Source of the DNA: Chitinophagaceae bacterium
GTDB lineage: Bacteria > Bacteroidota > Bacteroidia > Chitinophagales > Chitinophagaceae
Direction: 5' to 3'
DNA length: 64,000 nucleotides
Assembly: GCA_023957125.1 (NCBI GenBank)
Contig: JAMLHL010000015.1
Span: 53,442 to 117,441 of the forward strand
Part shown: positions 1-8,881 of the stretch, piece after piece
Layout: the number at the start of each line of letters is the position of its first letter
Position numbering within the stretch: position 1 is the stretch's first letter
Position numbers and translations under genes: made by a program
Notes under the pieces: generated by a model
What the model saw: only the letters and a program-made list of their open reading frames with translations
Databases searched by the model: none
Told to the model about the DNA's origin: nothing

Positions 1-128
1 TTTCCGGTCTTTTCTCATCATTGTGCGATCTTTTTTCATATCGTGCCTCAGAGCGGTTTCCGTTTGCGCGCCTGCAACAGAGGTAAATAAAATAGCAGCG
101 GCTGATAAAATCATTAGCTTTTTCATGA
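1..128 (-). CDS. Small secreted protein, N-terminal part (runs off the left edge)
   Basis: Reading leftwards from an ATG at 126-128 gives an open frame to the window edge. The first residues are a clear Sec signal peptide (MKKLMILSAAAILFTSVAGA, cleavage probably before QTE). The next visible stretch is rich in Lys, Arg, Asp and Met (HDMKKDRTMMRKDRK), as in small charged periplasmic proteins. Only 42 codons are visible, so the family cannot be named. Confidence 0.6.
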
Positions 129-268
129 TTGTAAAGTTTTATGGTTTATAATTTTCATTGTCGTTGATCTCTTTCAACAACACAAAGCTATGCCGCTCCT
201 TTTCCCGGTTCAGGCTGTAATCGGCGAACAGGCAAAAGCGATCGTTTAAAACGCCAATCCTTTATAAT

Positions 269-2461
269 TTAATGTTGAAATGGATCATGAAGCGTGCGAT
301 AATACCGCTGTGCTTCGGAAAGAGCCTTGTTACAAACGGTTTGCAGAAAGTTAAACCGGGAATAGAAGATTTCATCGGTGAGATCATCGTATTCGAGCGA
401 ATCAAGGTGGGGCTGGAGCGATGCCGTCAGTCCCATGACAGAAACCGTGGTTTTCATATCGTGCGCAAGATGCTTTACCAGGGAGATGTCTTTATTTTCC
501 CATGCCTTTTCAAGCGCCGACAAGGTTTCTGGAATCGCTTCTATAAACTGTGCAGTTACTTCTTTTTCGTAGGCGGTGTTCCCGCCACTGATCTCCTTCA
601 TATACCCAAGATGAATACAATCATACTCCTGATCCGGAGCACCGGTTTTTTCACTCATCGTGTTTTCGGGGTCTGTTTGGGTAAACCTTGCAATTAATTG
701 GTGCAGGCGGCTTTCACGAATGGGTTTTGAAATATATTCATCCATACCATAGCTCAGACATTTCTCCCGTTCTCCGGCAAGGGCATGGGCGGTCATAGCG
801 ATCACGGGGGTGGTCAACCGTAAAGATTCCCTGATCTCCTTTACCGCGGTATAACCATCCATTTCAGGCATCTGGATATCCATTAAAATAAGGTCGTACT
901 TCTTCTGCCGCAACAGATCAATGGCAGCTTTCCCGTTTTGAGCCATATCATAACTGAGTTTCCAACGCGTGAACAAATGTTTTATCAGGCTTTGGTTGAT
1001 CTCATTATCTTCTGCCACCAGAATATGCTTATTCTTAAAATTTCCATTAACGCTACCATCACCCGGCGCCGGATCTTCCGAACGCTCTGTGTTTTGATTT
1101 TCCGCCACCACATAGGGGATGGTCAGGAAAAAACAGGTCCCTTTACCGGGCTCACTTTCCACCTTAATGGTTCCGTTGAGAAGCGATACAAATTCTTTAA
1201 CAATAGACAGTCCCAACCCTGTGCCTCCATATTGCCTGGTCACTGCTTCATCCGCCTGCTGAAAGCGATTGAATATTTTTTCCAGTTTGTCACTTTCAAT
1301 TCCTATCCCCGTATCCTTCACGGCAATTCCCGTGTATATCCTGTTTCCCTCTCTTCTTTCGTCCGTTATGTGTATGCTGATACACCCCTCCTTCGTAAAC
1401 TTCAGCGCATTTCCTATCAGGTTCACCAGTATCTGTGTCAGCTTGGTAGCATCGCCCTCCAGGATACCCGGAATTCCCTCATCAATTTCGGTATATAAAT
1501 GAAGGTTTTTCTCCGCCACCTTTGAACCAAACATCACTTTAACGGAATGAAGCAGTCCTCTTATGGAGAAAGGCGCTGATTCAACACGCATCATACCGGA
1601 CTCTATTTTTGACAGATCCAGAATATCATTGATGATGCTTAACAGGCTTTCCCCGGAATTTTGAATAGTATGCACATATTCCTTCGACCGCTTGTTGAGA
1701 GGCTGCCGGTCCAACAAAGCCGTAAACCCCAGGATGGCATTCATGGGGGTGCGTATCTCGTGGCTCATATTCGCCAAAAAACTTTCTTTAACGCGGGCTG
1801 CCTCCTTTACTTTTTTTTCCGAATCAATCAATCGCTGGATGATGGAAATAATGTACCAAAACAAAATGGCCGCACTCGCCAGGGTCAGTCCTATCAATAT
1901 ATAATTGAGTTTCTCCGCCCGCCTGCCATTCCGGATATTGGATTTATTTAATTGCTCCAGCCGGTCGTAACGAACGCTTTTGATCTGCTCCGCATATTCG
2001 AAGACGGAATCCATCAACTGCTTCCCTACCAATGTTTTTATCAGGGCTTCTGCTGCATTTTTCCCTTTTTTATTCACCGTATCAAGAATGGATCCGGAAA
2101 ACGCGAGCTTGGACGACACGGCGCTATCCAAACGGCTGATCAGGGCCATGGTGGCCGAATCGTCTGCAAAGCGCTGAAGAGACAACATGTCGTGCCGGGC
2201 TTTTTCAATCATCGCATTCATCCCTTTCACAAAATCATCATTGCCCGTAGCTACAAAATTGCTGATGTTGCTTTCAATCTTTACAACATCTTTCTCCAGC
2301 TCCCGCAATACGGAATTGATATTGTATTCGTTGATGTATTGTTGATTGCCCCGGTTCAGGTTTGTAATACTTTTTGTAAAATTATACTGTACATATACCA
2401 GTACCAATGTGCCCGCAACAAAGGCCGCCAACAAATAGAAAATGATATTCCTGAGCGACAT
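269..2461 (-). CDS. Hybrid sensor histidine kinase with receiver and Hpt domains
   Basis: A 730-residue membrane phosphorelay protein. Transmembrane helices at about residues 5-26 and 186-208 enclose a periplasmic, mostly helical sensor of CHASE3 type. A HisKA domain follows with the phospho-accepting His234 (motif MSHEIRTPMNAIL), then an HATPase domain with N box (NLIGNALKF), DTGIGI and GTGLGL. Next is a receiver domain with the phospho-acceptor Asp in LILMDIQMPEMDG, and last a C-terminal Hpt domain whose His sits in AHDMKTTVSVMG. All modules of a BarA/ArcB-like relay are therefore in one chain. A small membrane protein and a LytTR regulator lie upstream on the same strand, the latter 430 nt away. 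The start was chosen because the first helix begins at once; the ligand and output partner are unknown. Confidence 0.88.
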   Translation of the reverse strand: MSLRNIIFYLLAAFVAGTLVLVYVQYNFTKSITNLNRGNQQYINEYNINSVLRELEKDVVKIESNISNFVATGNDDFVKGMNAMIEKARHDMLSLQRFADDSATMALISRLDSAVSSKLAFSGSILDTVNKKGKNAAEALIKTLVGKQLMDSVFEYAEQIKSVRYDRLEQLNKSNIRNGRRAEKLNYILIGLTLASAAILFWYIISIIQRLIDSEKKVKEAARVKESFLANMSHEIRTPMNAILGFTALLDRQPLNKRSKEYVHTIQNSGESLLSIINDILDLSKIESGMMRVESAPFSIRGLLHSVKVMFGSKVAEKNLHLYTEIDEGIPGILEGDATKLTQILVNLIGNALKFTKEGCISIHITDERREGNRIYTGIAVKDTGIGIESDKLEKIFNRFQQADEAVTRQYGGTGLGLSIVKEFVSLLNGTIKVESEPGKGTCFFLTIPYVVAENQNTERSEDPAPGDGSVNGNFKNKHILVAEDNEINQSLIKHLFTRWKLSYDMAQNGKAAIDLLRQKKYDLILMDIQMPEMDGYTAVKEIRESLRLTTPVIAMTAHALAGEREKCLSYGMDEYISKPIRESRLHQLIARFTQTDPENTMSEKTGAPDQEYDCIHLGYMKEISGGNTAYEKEVTAQFIEAIPETLSALEKAWENKDISLVKHLAHDMKTTVSVMGLTASLQPHLDSLEYDDLTDEIFYSRFNFLQTVCNKALSEAQRYYRTLHDPFQH

Positions 2462-2486
2462 GAAATGTTTATTACCGCTAATGTAA

Positions 2487-2696
2487 TCAAAATTCCTTCG
2501 GCTTTTTGCCGGCAGGCAGCCTGGAATAACGGTACAACAGGAAAAATAAAAGACCGATACTGATCACGATGCCGGAAAAAGTTTCAAAAAGCTTTCCTTC
2601 GCCGGCGTTCGTATCCATCAGTTTTAAGAAGAGAAAAGAGAGAAAAATCATGAAAAGTATATCAACAAAAAACAATATTATGTAAATCGTTTTCAT
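2487..2696 (-). CDS. Small two-helix membrane protein, unknown function
   Basis: A 69-residue protein with two hydrophobic segments (about residues 3-26 and 41-59) and a basic tail ending KKPKEF, which suggests both ends face the cytoplasm. It lies 25 nt upstream of the hybrid kinase on the same strand and may be co-transcribed with it. I do not recognise a family. The hydrophobic pattern and tight spacing argue for a real gene. Confidence 0.5.
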   Translation of the reverse strand: MKTIYIILFFVDILFMIFLSFLFLKLMDTNAGEGKLFETFSGIVISIGLLFFLLYRYSRLPAGKKPKEF

Positions 2697-2888
2697 ATCC
2701 TGAATTTAAATAACGCCGGTTTTTTGAGCATCAGCGATGGGTTGAAATCAAAATACCTGTTCACTTGAATGCTCAACAAGCCGACCAACTTCACCAGGTG
2801 CAAGGTATTATGGAATTAACAGCCACATTAAATAAAAATCGTTCAATGGGCATTAACGATCGGTGAGAAGGAAGAATCAAAAGGAAAA

Positions 2889-3584
2889 TCAGAGCACATT
2901 CATTCTTTTGTTCAGCGCCGCCCGGTATGCATCTGCTACCGGAACCGGTCGCCCGCTAATGATCAGTGCGCCATCCTGCAAGGTATCAATTTTGGCAATG
3001 GCCACGATATAAGACCGGTGAACCCTGATAAATTTAGATACCGGCAACCTGTCCTCCACCGACTTTAATGTAGTATGAATGGCATAAAATTTTTGAGGGG
3101 TATGGAGCTTTACATAATCCCCCATCGCCTCCGCGAATAATATATCCTCTATTTTCAACCGCCTTACAATACTGGAATCCCGGATAAACACAAACTCGTC
3201 TTCCTCCGTTCTAACTTCCGTCTTATTACTCTCAATCATTTCCCGCGCTTTCCCTACAGCCTGGAGAAACCGCGCAAGGATAATAGGTTTAACGATATAA
3301 TCTGCCACGTTCAATTCAAATGCTTCCACCGCGTACTCTTTCTTAGCGGTAGTAAAAATAATTACCGGTCTGCGGTTTCCCAGGTTCTTCGTCAGCTCAA
3401 TCCCCGTCATGCCAGGCAATTCAATATCCAGCAGCAGCAAGTCAACAGACTGCTCCCGCATCAAATCATACACTTCCATTGCATTGGCGCACTCCCCCAC
3501 CAGCTCAATATCCGTTACCTGCCGGGCCAATTGCTTCATGGTGGTTCTGGCAATCTTGTTGTCATCAACAATGAGCGTCTTCAT
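2889..3584 (-). CDS. LytTR-type response regulator transcription factor
   Basis: A 231-residue two-domain regulator. The N-terminal receiver domain has acidic residues D7/D8, the phospho-acceptor D53 (LLLDIELPGMTG), and the conserved Thr/Lys in IIFTTAKKEYAVEAF. A LytTR DNA-binding domain fills residues about 130-231 (hallmarks: LFAEAMGDYVKLHT and FIRVHRSYIVAI). Such proteins are normally phosphorylated by a LytS/AlgZ-type kinase, but no such kinase lies beside it; the nearby kinase is a full hybrid. The partner could be that kinase or one elsewhere. Confidence 0.88.
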   Translation of the reverse strand: MKTLIVDDNKIARTTMKQLARQVTDIELVGECANAMEVYDLMREQSVDLLLLDIELPGMTGIELTKNLGNRRPVIIFTTAKKEYAVEAFELNVADYIVKPIILARFLQAVGKAREMIESNKTEVRTEEDEFVFIRDSSIVRRLKIEDILFAEAMGDYVKLHTPQKFYAIHTTLKSVEDRLPVSKFIRVHRSYIVAIAKIDTLQDGALIISGRPVPVADAYRAALNKRMNVL

Positions 3585-3628
3585 CCAGCAAAAGTATTTT
3601 CTTTTCTTCTCAAATAAAGGGTTCCCCT

Positions 3629-4465
3629 TTAAAATTCAGGACGGACACGAACAATACCGAGGGATTCAGCAACAGGCATTAACCGGCTGACGTCATTCAC
3701 CAGGGGAAAGTTTATCCCCAACTCAAACAGTTCTTTAAGTTCTGAAGGCTCAGCGGCGTAAAAATAGTTGATCCGGACTTTGTTTTGCTTCAATCGTTGT
3801 ATGATATCCGTGGCAGGAAGCCCGTTTCCTGAAAGCAGTTGAATAAATTCCGCGCCTCTTTCCAACGTTGCATTCACATATTCATTATTGTCTTTTCTAT
3901 CCTGTAATTCCATATTGCAGATCAATATGCGATTATCCGTTTCCCTGGCAGCCCGGGCAGCTTCAGCGCTACACGCCAGGAATGCCTGATGGAGTCGCTG
4001 CGTTTTTACCAGCAATTCTGTTGCCATACGCGCTTCAGAAGCGCCTCCCTTGAGATGACAATTCAGCCAGATATTACGAGGCATAATAGCCAGGGTTTCT
4101 TCAAAAGTCGGTACTTTCACTCCTGCCGGATGTTTCGGATGTTTTACGCCGGCATCTAATTGTTTGATTTCAGCGAGGGTCATCTCCGACACCCATCCCT
4201 TTCCATCGGTTGTACGATCAACGCGCGCATCATGCATAATCACCAGCACGCTGTCTTTGGTCAACTGGAGGTCAAACTCAATCATCTGCGCACCCTGGTA
4301 TATAGCTTCCAGGAAAGCAGGAATGGTATTTTCAGGATACAAGGTCATAGATCCCCGGTGGGCACACAATCCTTTGACGGGCATTGTTACCTGGGCTCGA
4401 ACCGTGTTAACACTTAAAATACCTGCTGCAAACAAAAGAAGAACCAGTTTCAATTTCAATAGCAT
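3629..4465 (-). CDS. Secreted glycerophosphodiester phosphodiesterase
   Basis: A GDPD-family TIM-barrel hydrolase that cleaves glycerophosphodiesters to sn-glycerol 3-phosphate and an alcohol. Catalytic and metal-binding motifs are visible: AHRG near the mature N-terminus, then YPENTIPA, EFDLQLTKD, and the His/Asp pair in IMHDARVDRTT. The frame is open up to 4552, but the start at 4465 is preferred because it begins exactly at a signal peptide (MLLKLKLVLLLFAAGIL...VRA). That gives 278 residues and a periplasmic or outer-membrane location. It may act in phospholipid turnover or phosphate acquisition. Confidence 0.85.
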   Translation of the reverse strand: MLLKLKLVLLLFAAGILSVNTVRAQVTMPVKGLCAHRGSMTLYPENTIPAFLEAIYQGAQMIEFDLQLTKDSVLVIMHDARVDRTTDGKGWVSEMTLAEIKQLDAGVKHPKHPAGVKVPTFEETLAIMPRNIWLNCHLKGGASEARMATELLVKTQRLHQAFLACSAEAARAARETDNRILICNMELQDRKDNNEYVNATLERGAEFIQLLSGNGLPATDIIQRLKQNKVRINYFYAAEPSELKELFELGINFPLVNDVSRLMPVAESLGIVRVRPEF

Positions 4466-4763
4466 AAAAAAAGATTTAAAGGAGCCGGGACATACCCCGA
4501 CAGCGCTGATGGTATATAATAGTTTATAAAAATAAGAAGTTGCCCGGTTCAAAAAATCTTAAATATTCAGGTTCTGAAAACCGGGGGCGAGCAATTGTTC
4601 ATAAAAATATCCCGGCTTTGTCGAAAGAGGAGATTACACGCATAAAGATATTCTTCGGGCGTTTGTTAAATTTCATCCCGTTAAAAGAAATCCTTATGGA
4701 AAATCCGGTTCTTTTAAAGAAATTTGTGAAGGGTATATATTTAATCACCTGAAAAGTGCAGAG

Positions 4764-5060
4764 ATGAAAAAGAAAATGAAAACGCAGGAAACCAAGCCCG
4801 GAGAAAGCAAAGATTTCCCCGGCTACCCGCATTATCCCCGCAGGGAAGATATTTTTGAACAGGAAGACACGGTACAACCATACGAGGAGCATAAGGACGA
4901 CATGGGTATTGGCCTTGATGTTCCGGGGTCGGAACTGGATGATACAAACGAAGCCATCGGGGAAGAGGATGAAGAAAACAACTACTACAGCCTGGGTGGT
5001 GATGAACATAGTAACCTGGAAGAAAGTGAAGACGATTCATCGGGCGAGAATGGCAGGTAA
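4764..5060 (+). CDS. Small highly acidic conserved protein, unknown function
   Basis: A 98-residue soluble protein that is very rich in Glu and Asp, with a central block of the form GLDVPGSELDD...IGEEDEENNYYSLGG. I recall near-identical blocks in uncharacterised Bacteroidota proteins, but no function is known to me. It has no signal peptide or membrane helix. It stands alone between genes on the other strand. The internal Met at 4776 (MKTQETK) is an alternative start. Confidence 0.65.
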   Translation: MKKKMKTQETKPGESKDFPGYPHYPRREDIFEQEDTVQPYEEHKDDMGIGLDVPGSELDDTNEAIGEEDEENNYYSLGGDEHSNLEESEDDSSGENGR

Positions 5061-5298
5061 TACCTTGCGCCGGCATTTTATGAAAGAAGCGTCTGCAACA
5101 CCGTTTACCAGATGCTGAGGCCGATTTAAAGTCTTTTACCGGGCTATCAGTAAAAAGGACGCTCATCATGAAACCATATCATTGATCCCGGCGGCTATGC
5201 CTCTTTGGACGAATTCACTCTTTAACCCTTCCGCAAAATACCAGGTCTTTTCTAAAAAACGACCATGAGTCTCTGACCAATAATACCTATATATTGAA

Positions 5299-6237
5299 TC
5301 AGGGCTTTTTCAAAAATTTAAACAACTCACTGTCGGTGGTAAGCACTACGCTGGTTTGGCTGTCGAGCGACCTTTCCAGTGTTTCCATGGATTTCACGAA
5401 ACTGTATAATTCCCTCGACTGTACGTTTTTGTTATACGCGGCTGCATAAATTGCCGTAGCACTTGCATCGGCTTTTCCCCTGATCACCTGGGCGTCTTTT
5501 ATGGCCGATGATTGTATCTCTGCCAGGTCCAGTTCTTTATTACCCCGTATTTTCAGCGCTTCCCCCTGCCCTTCGGATTTAAACTGTTCGGCGATCCTGT
5601 TCCTTTCACTGATCATCCGGTCGTACACCCTGTTCCTCACTTCTTCCACGTAATTTACCCTTCTGAACCGGAAGTCCAATATCCTGATGCCAAGATCGGC
5701 GGTTCTTTCATTGACCTTCCTGAGGATCATGGTTTCTATTTTATCCCGTCCAACGGAAATGGAATCCAGGTTTTCCAGTTGCTCCAGGAAATCTTCTCCC
5801 ACCTCTGGTTTGCGGTTAGTAGAACGTACAATATCAAGTAGTTCATGCGCCGCCACCGCGTTCCGGGTCTCGCCATCGAGAATATCATCCAGCCTCGACT
5901 TGGCTGATCTCTCATCTCTCAGGCGAATAAAAAACTGCAGCGAATTGGTGATCTGCCACCGGGCATAGGTATCTACATAAATAAATTTCTTGTCTTTGGT
6001 CGGCACCTGATTAGGATGTCCGTCCCAGGCCAGGTAACGCTTATCGAAAAACTGTACTTTCTGAATAAAAGGTACTTTCAAATTTACTCCCGGCTTCACA
6101 CGGGGCTCCCCTACCGGCTTTCCAAACTGGGTGACGATCGCCTGCTCCGTTTCATTAAGAATGAACACAGAACCGGAAACAGCCAGTACCGCCACTATTA
6201 CTAACACAATTACTATAATTTGTTTGGGGCTGATCAT
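5299..6237 (-). CDS. hflC: HflC-like SPFH (stomatin/prohibitin) membrane protein
   Basis: A 312-residue protein with one N-terminal transmembrane helix (residues about 6-25, MISPKQIIVIVLVIVAVLAV) followed by an SPFH/Band 7 domain (NETEQAIVTQFGKPVG...). An Ala/Glu-rich helical region (AEIQSSAIKDAQVIRGKADASA) follows. HflC and HflK form a large cage around the FtsH protease and modulate membrane-protein degradation. The gene follows hflK after 51 nt on the same strand, the usual order. An upstream in-frame GTG at 6261 exists, but the ATG at 6237 fits the family start. Confidence 0.88.
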   Translation of the reverse strand: MISPKQIIVIVLVIVAVLAVSGSVFILNETEQAIVTQFGKPVGEPRVKPGVNLKVPFIQKVQFFDKRYLAWDGHPNQVPTKDKKFIYVDTYARWQITNSLQFFIRLRDERSAKSRLDDILDGETRNAVAAHELLDIVRSTNRKPEVGEDFLEQLENLDSISVGRDKIETMILRKVNERTADLGIRILDFRFRRVNYVEEVRNRVYDRMISERNRIAEQFKSEGQGEALKIRGNKELDLAEIQSSAIKDAQVIRGKADASATAIYAAAYNKNVQSRELYSFVKSMETLERSLDSQTSVVLTTDSELFKFLKKP

Positions 6238-6288
6238 TGTATAAGTATTTATTTGAAACACTGCTATGCAGTGCCATTCGTTTATAAA

Positions 6289-7266
6289 TTATTTAGACGA
6301 GGTCGTTTTGTTACCGAGGCTCAGCAAAGGCAACACGTTGTTTCCTTTTTCGTCCACCACCACTTTATTGCCAATTTTAGGTAATATCCTTTCCATGGTT
6401 TCGAGGTAGATCCTTTTTTTGGTAACCTCGGGTGCTTTAATATACTCCGCGTATAATGCCTCAAACCTGGCAGCGTCGCCGGTAGCGCCATTCACCCGGT
6501 TCAGCGCATAGGCTTCGGCCAATTGAATGGTTTCTTTGGCTTCGCCCCTCGCCCGCGGTATAACGCTGTTGTATTCCGACTCGGCCTGGTTGATGAGCGT
6601 TTCCCGTTCCTGCTGGGCCTGGTTAACGCCGTTAAAAGAAGGCTTAACCGGCGCAGGCGGGTTCACATCCTGCAATACCACCTGGTCTATCCGGATCCCG
6701 TTTTCATATTCATCGCACAACTTCTGCAACAGCACTTCCATATTGGTGGCCACCTCCTGGCGTCCAATGGTCAGCACTTCATTCACCGTTCTGTCGCCCA
6801 CCGATTTGCGCATGGCCGACTCGGCCATATCCCGCAGCGAACGTTCGGGGTCTTTTACCCTGAAAAGGTATTGAAAGGAATTTTCTATCCTGTATTGTAC
6901 CACCCATTCCACGTCGGCCATGTTCAGATCGCCGCTTAACATGGAGGATTCAATGCTGAAGTCGCCGTCTGAATATTGGGAACGGCTGCCGATACCGGTA
7001 GTTCTGAAACCAAACTCGTGCTTAAGCTGCCGCTGAACAGGTATCTTGTACATCTTCTCAATACCAAAGGGAGCAATGAAATTAAGCCCCGGATTTACGG
7101 TTCTGCTGTATTGTCCCAGGTTCAGCACCACCCCTTCTTCTTCGGGCCCTACGGTTCTCACGGATGTAAGGAGCAGGATCAATACAAACACTCCCAGTAA
7201 TATCTTCCTGCCGTGTTTCTTTGCTAAATACCGGTAATATGCAACCTGCTGCTCGAAATCTGTCAT
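6289..7266 (-). CDS. hflK: HflK-like SPFH membrane protein, FtsH modulator
   Basis: A 325-residue SPFH protein. A short charged N-terminal cytoplasmic tail precedes one transmembrane helix (ILLGVFVLILLLTSVRTV), then a Band 7 domain with the family signature VGPEEEGVVLNLGQYSRTVNPGLNF. A helical segment follows with QQERETLINQAESEYNSVIPRARGEA. It heads the hflK-hflC pair. The ATG at 7266 (MTDFEQQ) is preferred to the in-frame GTG at 7320. Unlike proteobacterial HflK it lacks a long Gly-rich N-terminal extension. Confidence 0.88.
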   Translation of the reverse strand: MTDFEQQVAYYRYLAKKHGRKILLGVFVLILLLTSVRTVGPEEEGVVLNLGQYSRTVNPGLNFIAPFGIEKMYKIPVQRQLKHEFGFRTTGIGSRSQYSDGDFSIESSMLSGDLNMADVEWVVQYRIENSFQYLFRVKDPERSLRDMAESAMRKSVGDRTVNEVLTIGRQEVATNMEVLLQKLCDEYENGIRIDQVVLQDVNPPAPVKPSFNGVNQAQQERETLINQAESEYNSVIPRARGEAKETIQLAEAYALNRVNGATGDAARFEALYAEYIKAPEVTKKRIYLETMERILPKIGNKVVVDEKGNNVLPLLSLGNKTTSSK

Positions 7267-7405
7267 GCTTAATCGTTTAAGGGTTGAAAATACGAAAGAA
7301 TACCGGAAAGGAAAAGCCACTGCACCGCAGGGCGCAGAAAAATCTTTCGGGGCTACGCTTCATTTTCAGCGCTTCCAGTCTTCATGCGCCTGTCCCGCCC
7401 GGTTG

Positions 7406-7518
7406 GGTGCATTCCAAATTTTCGCTTTCCTGTGAGATTCCGGTCGGTGGTGACACCGACCGGTAGCGAGCTCTACTGGCGGGTGTCCCCACCCGCCAGC
7501 GAAAATTTGGGCTGCACC
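7406..7518. repeat. 113-bp composite palindromic element with 20-bp terminal inverted repeats
   Basis: Arms at 7406-7425 and 7499-7518 are inverted repeats matching at 18 of 20 positions. The core holds two perfect hairpins: a 10-bp stem at 7440-7449/7454-7463 with loop GTGA, and a 9-bp stem at 7477-7485/7490-7498 with loop TCCC. The element is GC-rich compared with its flanks. It lies between the start of hflK and the 3' end of the pentapeptide gene. It has the shape of a MITE or a complex REP element, but no clear target-site duplication is visible. Confidence 0.8.
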
Positions 7519-7754
7519 TGCCCTGTTAAATATTCGCCGGTTTAAAAATTTTTTATGTATCTTTTGCCGTTAAGCAAATACTTATGAAACAAATACTAAC
7601 CCTTGCCGCGTGTATAGTAGATACTACCCACGTTGCCCGGTATAAAAAATTCAACTTTAAGCCGGGCCCGGAATACGGACTTCCTATAAAAACAGAGGAC
7701 TTTTCCATCTCCGGACAAAAAAGTAATCCGAATTTGACACCTTCGTTCAAAGTA

Positions 7755-8318
7755 TCATTTCTCTATGTCAATATCGTATTTGTCTAAAAGTCCGGAAACT
7801 CCCGAAATTGAAAATTTTGCTTTTTTTATCCGGTTGATTTCCGGGTCAATGGAATAATTGTAAGAAGTCCGGAAGTCGGCTTTTTCAAGTGTTGTATGAT
7901 TAAAAATCGCTTGTGTCAAATTACAATTATCAAACAGGGCTCCCGTCAGGTCAGCTTCCGCAAAATCCGCTTCTTGCAACTGCGAATTTCTAAAAACTGT
8001 TTTTTTAATTTTTGTCGCGTAAAACGAGGAATGATTTAATTGGCAACCTTCAAAAGAAAAAGAAAGTCCAAACTTGTTACAGATATCAAACCGAAGGCCC
8101 AACATTTTGCAGTCTTTAAATTTTATGTTCCGAAATGCTGTGTTGCTAAGCTCTACTAAACTAAAATTGCAACCGGTGAATGTGCAGTCTGTGAAATTAA
8201 ATTCCGAAAGATCGTCATCAGCAAAGTTGCAATTGTTAAAGATGCAGTTTTCATATTCACCTTGGCGCAACGAGTCGTTTTGATCAAAAGTTTTGTTCTG
8301 TAAATATATCTCCTCCAT
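7755..8318 (-). CDS. Pentapeptide-repeat protein (Qnr/MfpA-like fold)
   Basis: A 187-residue protein made almost wholly of pentapeptide repeats with F or L at every fifth position (CIFNNCNFADDDLSEFNFTDCTF..., ADFAEADLTGALFDNCNL). These build a right-handed quadrilateral beta-helix. The C-terminal tail (GLLDKYDIDIE) resembles the dimerisation tail of Qnr and MfpA proteins, which mimic DNA and shield gyrase. Many such Bacteroidota proteins are uncharacterised, so a gyrase role is inference only. The frame opens at 8339; the ATG at 8318 (MEEIYLQNKTF) gives a better N-terminus. It is AT-rich compared with its neighbours. Confidence 0.8.
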   Translation of the reverse strand: MEEIYLQNKTFDQNDSLRQGEYENCIFNNCNFADDDLSEFNFTDCTFTGCNFSLVELSNTAFRNIKFKDCKMLGLRFDICNKFGLSFSFEGCQLNHSSFYATKIKKTVFRNSQLQEADFAEADLTGALFDNCNLTQAIFNHTTLEKADFRTSYNYSIDPEINRIKKAKFSISGVSGLLDKYDIDIEK

Positions 8319-8630
8319 TGCTAAACTTATTGACAACAATCATGACAATAGTCATTACCAACAACAATTTCAAAATTGCAGGTAAAAATTCAAGCAGTTT
8401 ATTTGTGTCTATAGCGGGTCGCTTTATAAATGATCCGCCCCCCTGAACTTCCCCAACCAAATTAATCTTATACGTACTTACAAAAGAGTCTATTCATTTA
8501 CGAACAGTTTTGCTTCAATAGTATGATCCATACACAGTATAAGACAGGCGGAGAACGGAACTCCGGAGAACATGTTAAATGCGAAACTGCCATACTTTAC
8601 ACAGCGCTGCTTCACCTACATCAGTATCAT
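8319..8630. other. Intergenic region without a recognised feature
   Basis: About 310 nt between the start of the pentapeptide gene and the end of the DUF2007 gene, both on the minus strand. I see no convincing reading frame, hairpin or operator. It probably holds the promoter of the pentapeptide gene. Confidence 0.4.
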
Positions 8631-8855
8631 TCAAACTTCTATATACCCTCCCTCCGTTAATAGTTTTATGCCCCGCTCCGCGTCACTTTCTCTGACCAAA
8701 AGTTTGGCCTGGTCAACAGCACCTGAATATACCTGGGCTGCCAGTTCATTCTGCAGTTGTACCTGTATTCCATTTGCTTCCAGGTAGCTTTTTGCTAAAT
8801 ATATGTCAAAGGGTGCGCCAGACCCGGAACGCATGATTATTTTCCAACTGCCCAT
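8631..8855 (-). CDS. DUF2007 (putative signal-transducing) protein
   Basis: A 74-residue protein matching the DUF2007 pattern: a beta strand, then YLAKSYLEANGIQVQLQNE, then a hydrophobic strand (KLLVRESDAERGIKLL) and a short tail. The fold is ferredoxin-like and the function is undefined. It follows the large SGNH/cytochrome gene by 26 nt on the same strand and is probably co-transcribed. Confidence 0.75.
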   Translation of the reverse strand: MGSWKIIMRSGSGAPFDIYLAKSYLEANGIQVQLQNELAAQVYSGAVDQAKLLVRESDAERGIKLLTEGGYIEV

Positions 8856-8881
8856 ATTATCATTCTTACCAATTGATGAAA

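Noticed and set aside
4540..4752. 70-residue plus-strand frame before the acidic protein
   Set aside because: No recognised family and no supporting start signal; left unannotated although not excluded.
5061..5298. Possible gene relic between the acidic protein and hflC
   Set aside because: Short peptide-like stretches in several frames, but none matched a family I could name.
7584..7787. 67-residue plus-strand frame overlapping the pentapeptide gene end
   Set aside because: No family resemblance, overlaps a well-supported gene on the other strand, and has no conserved motif.
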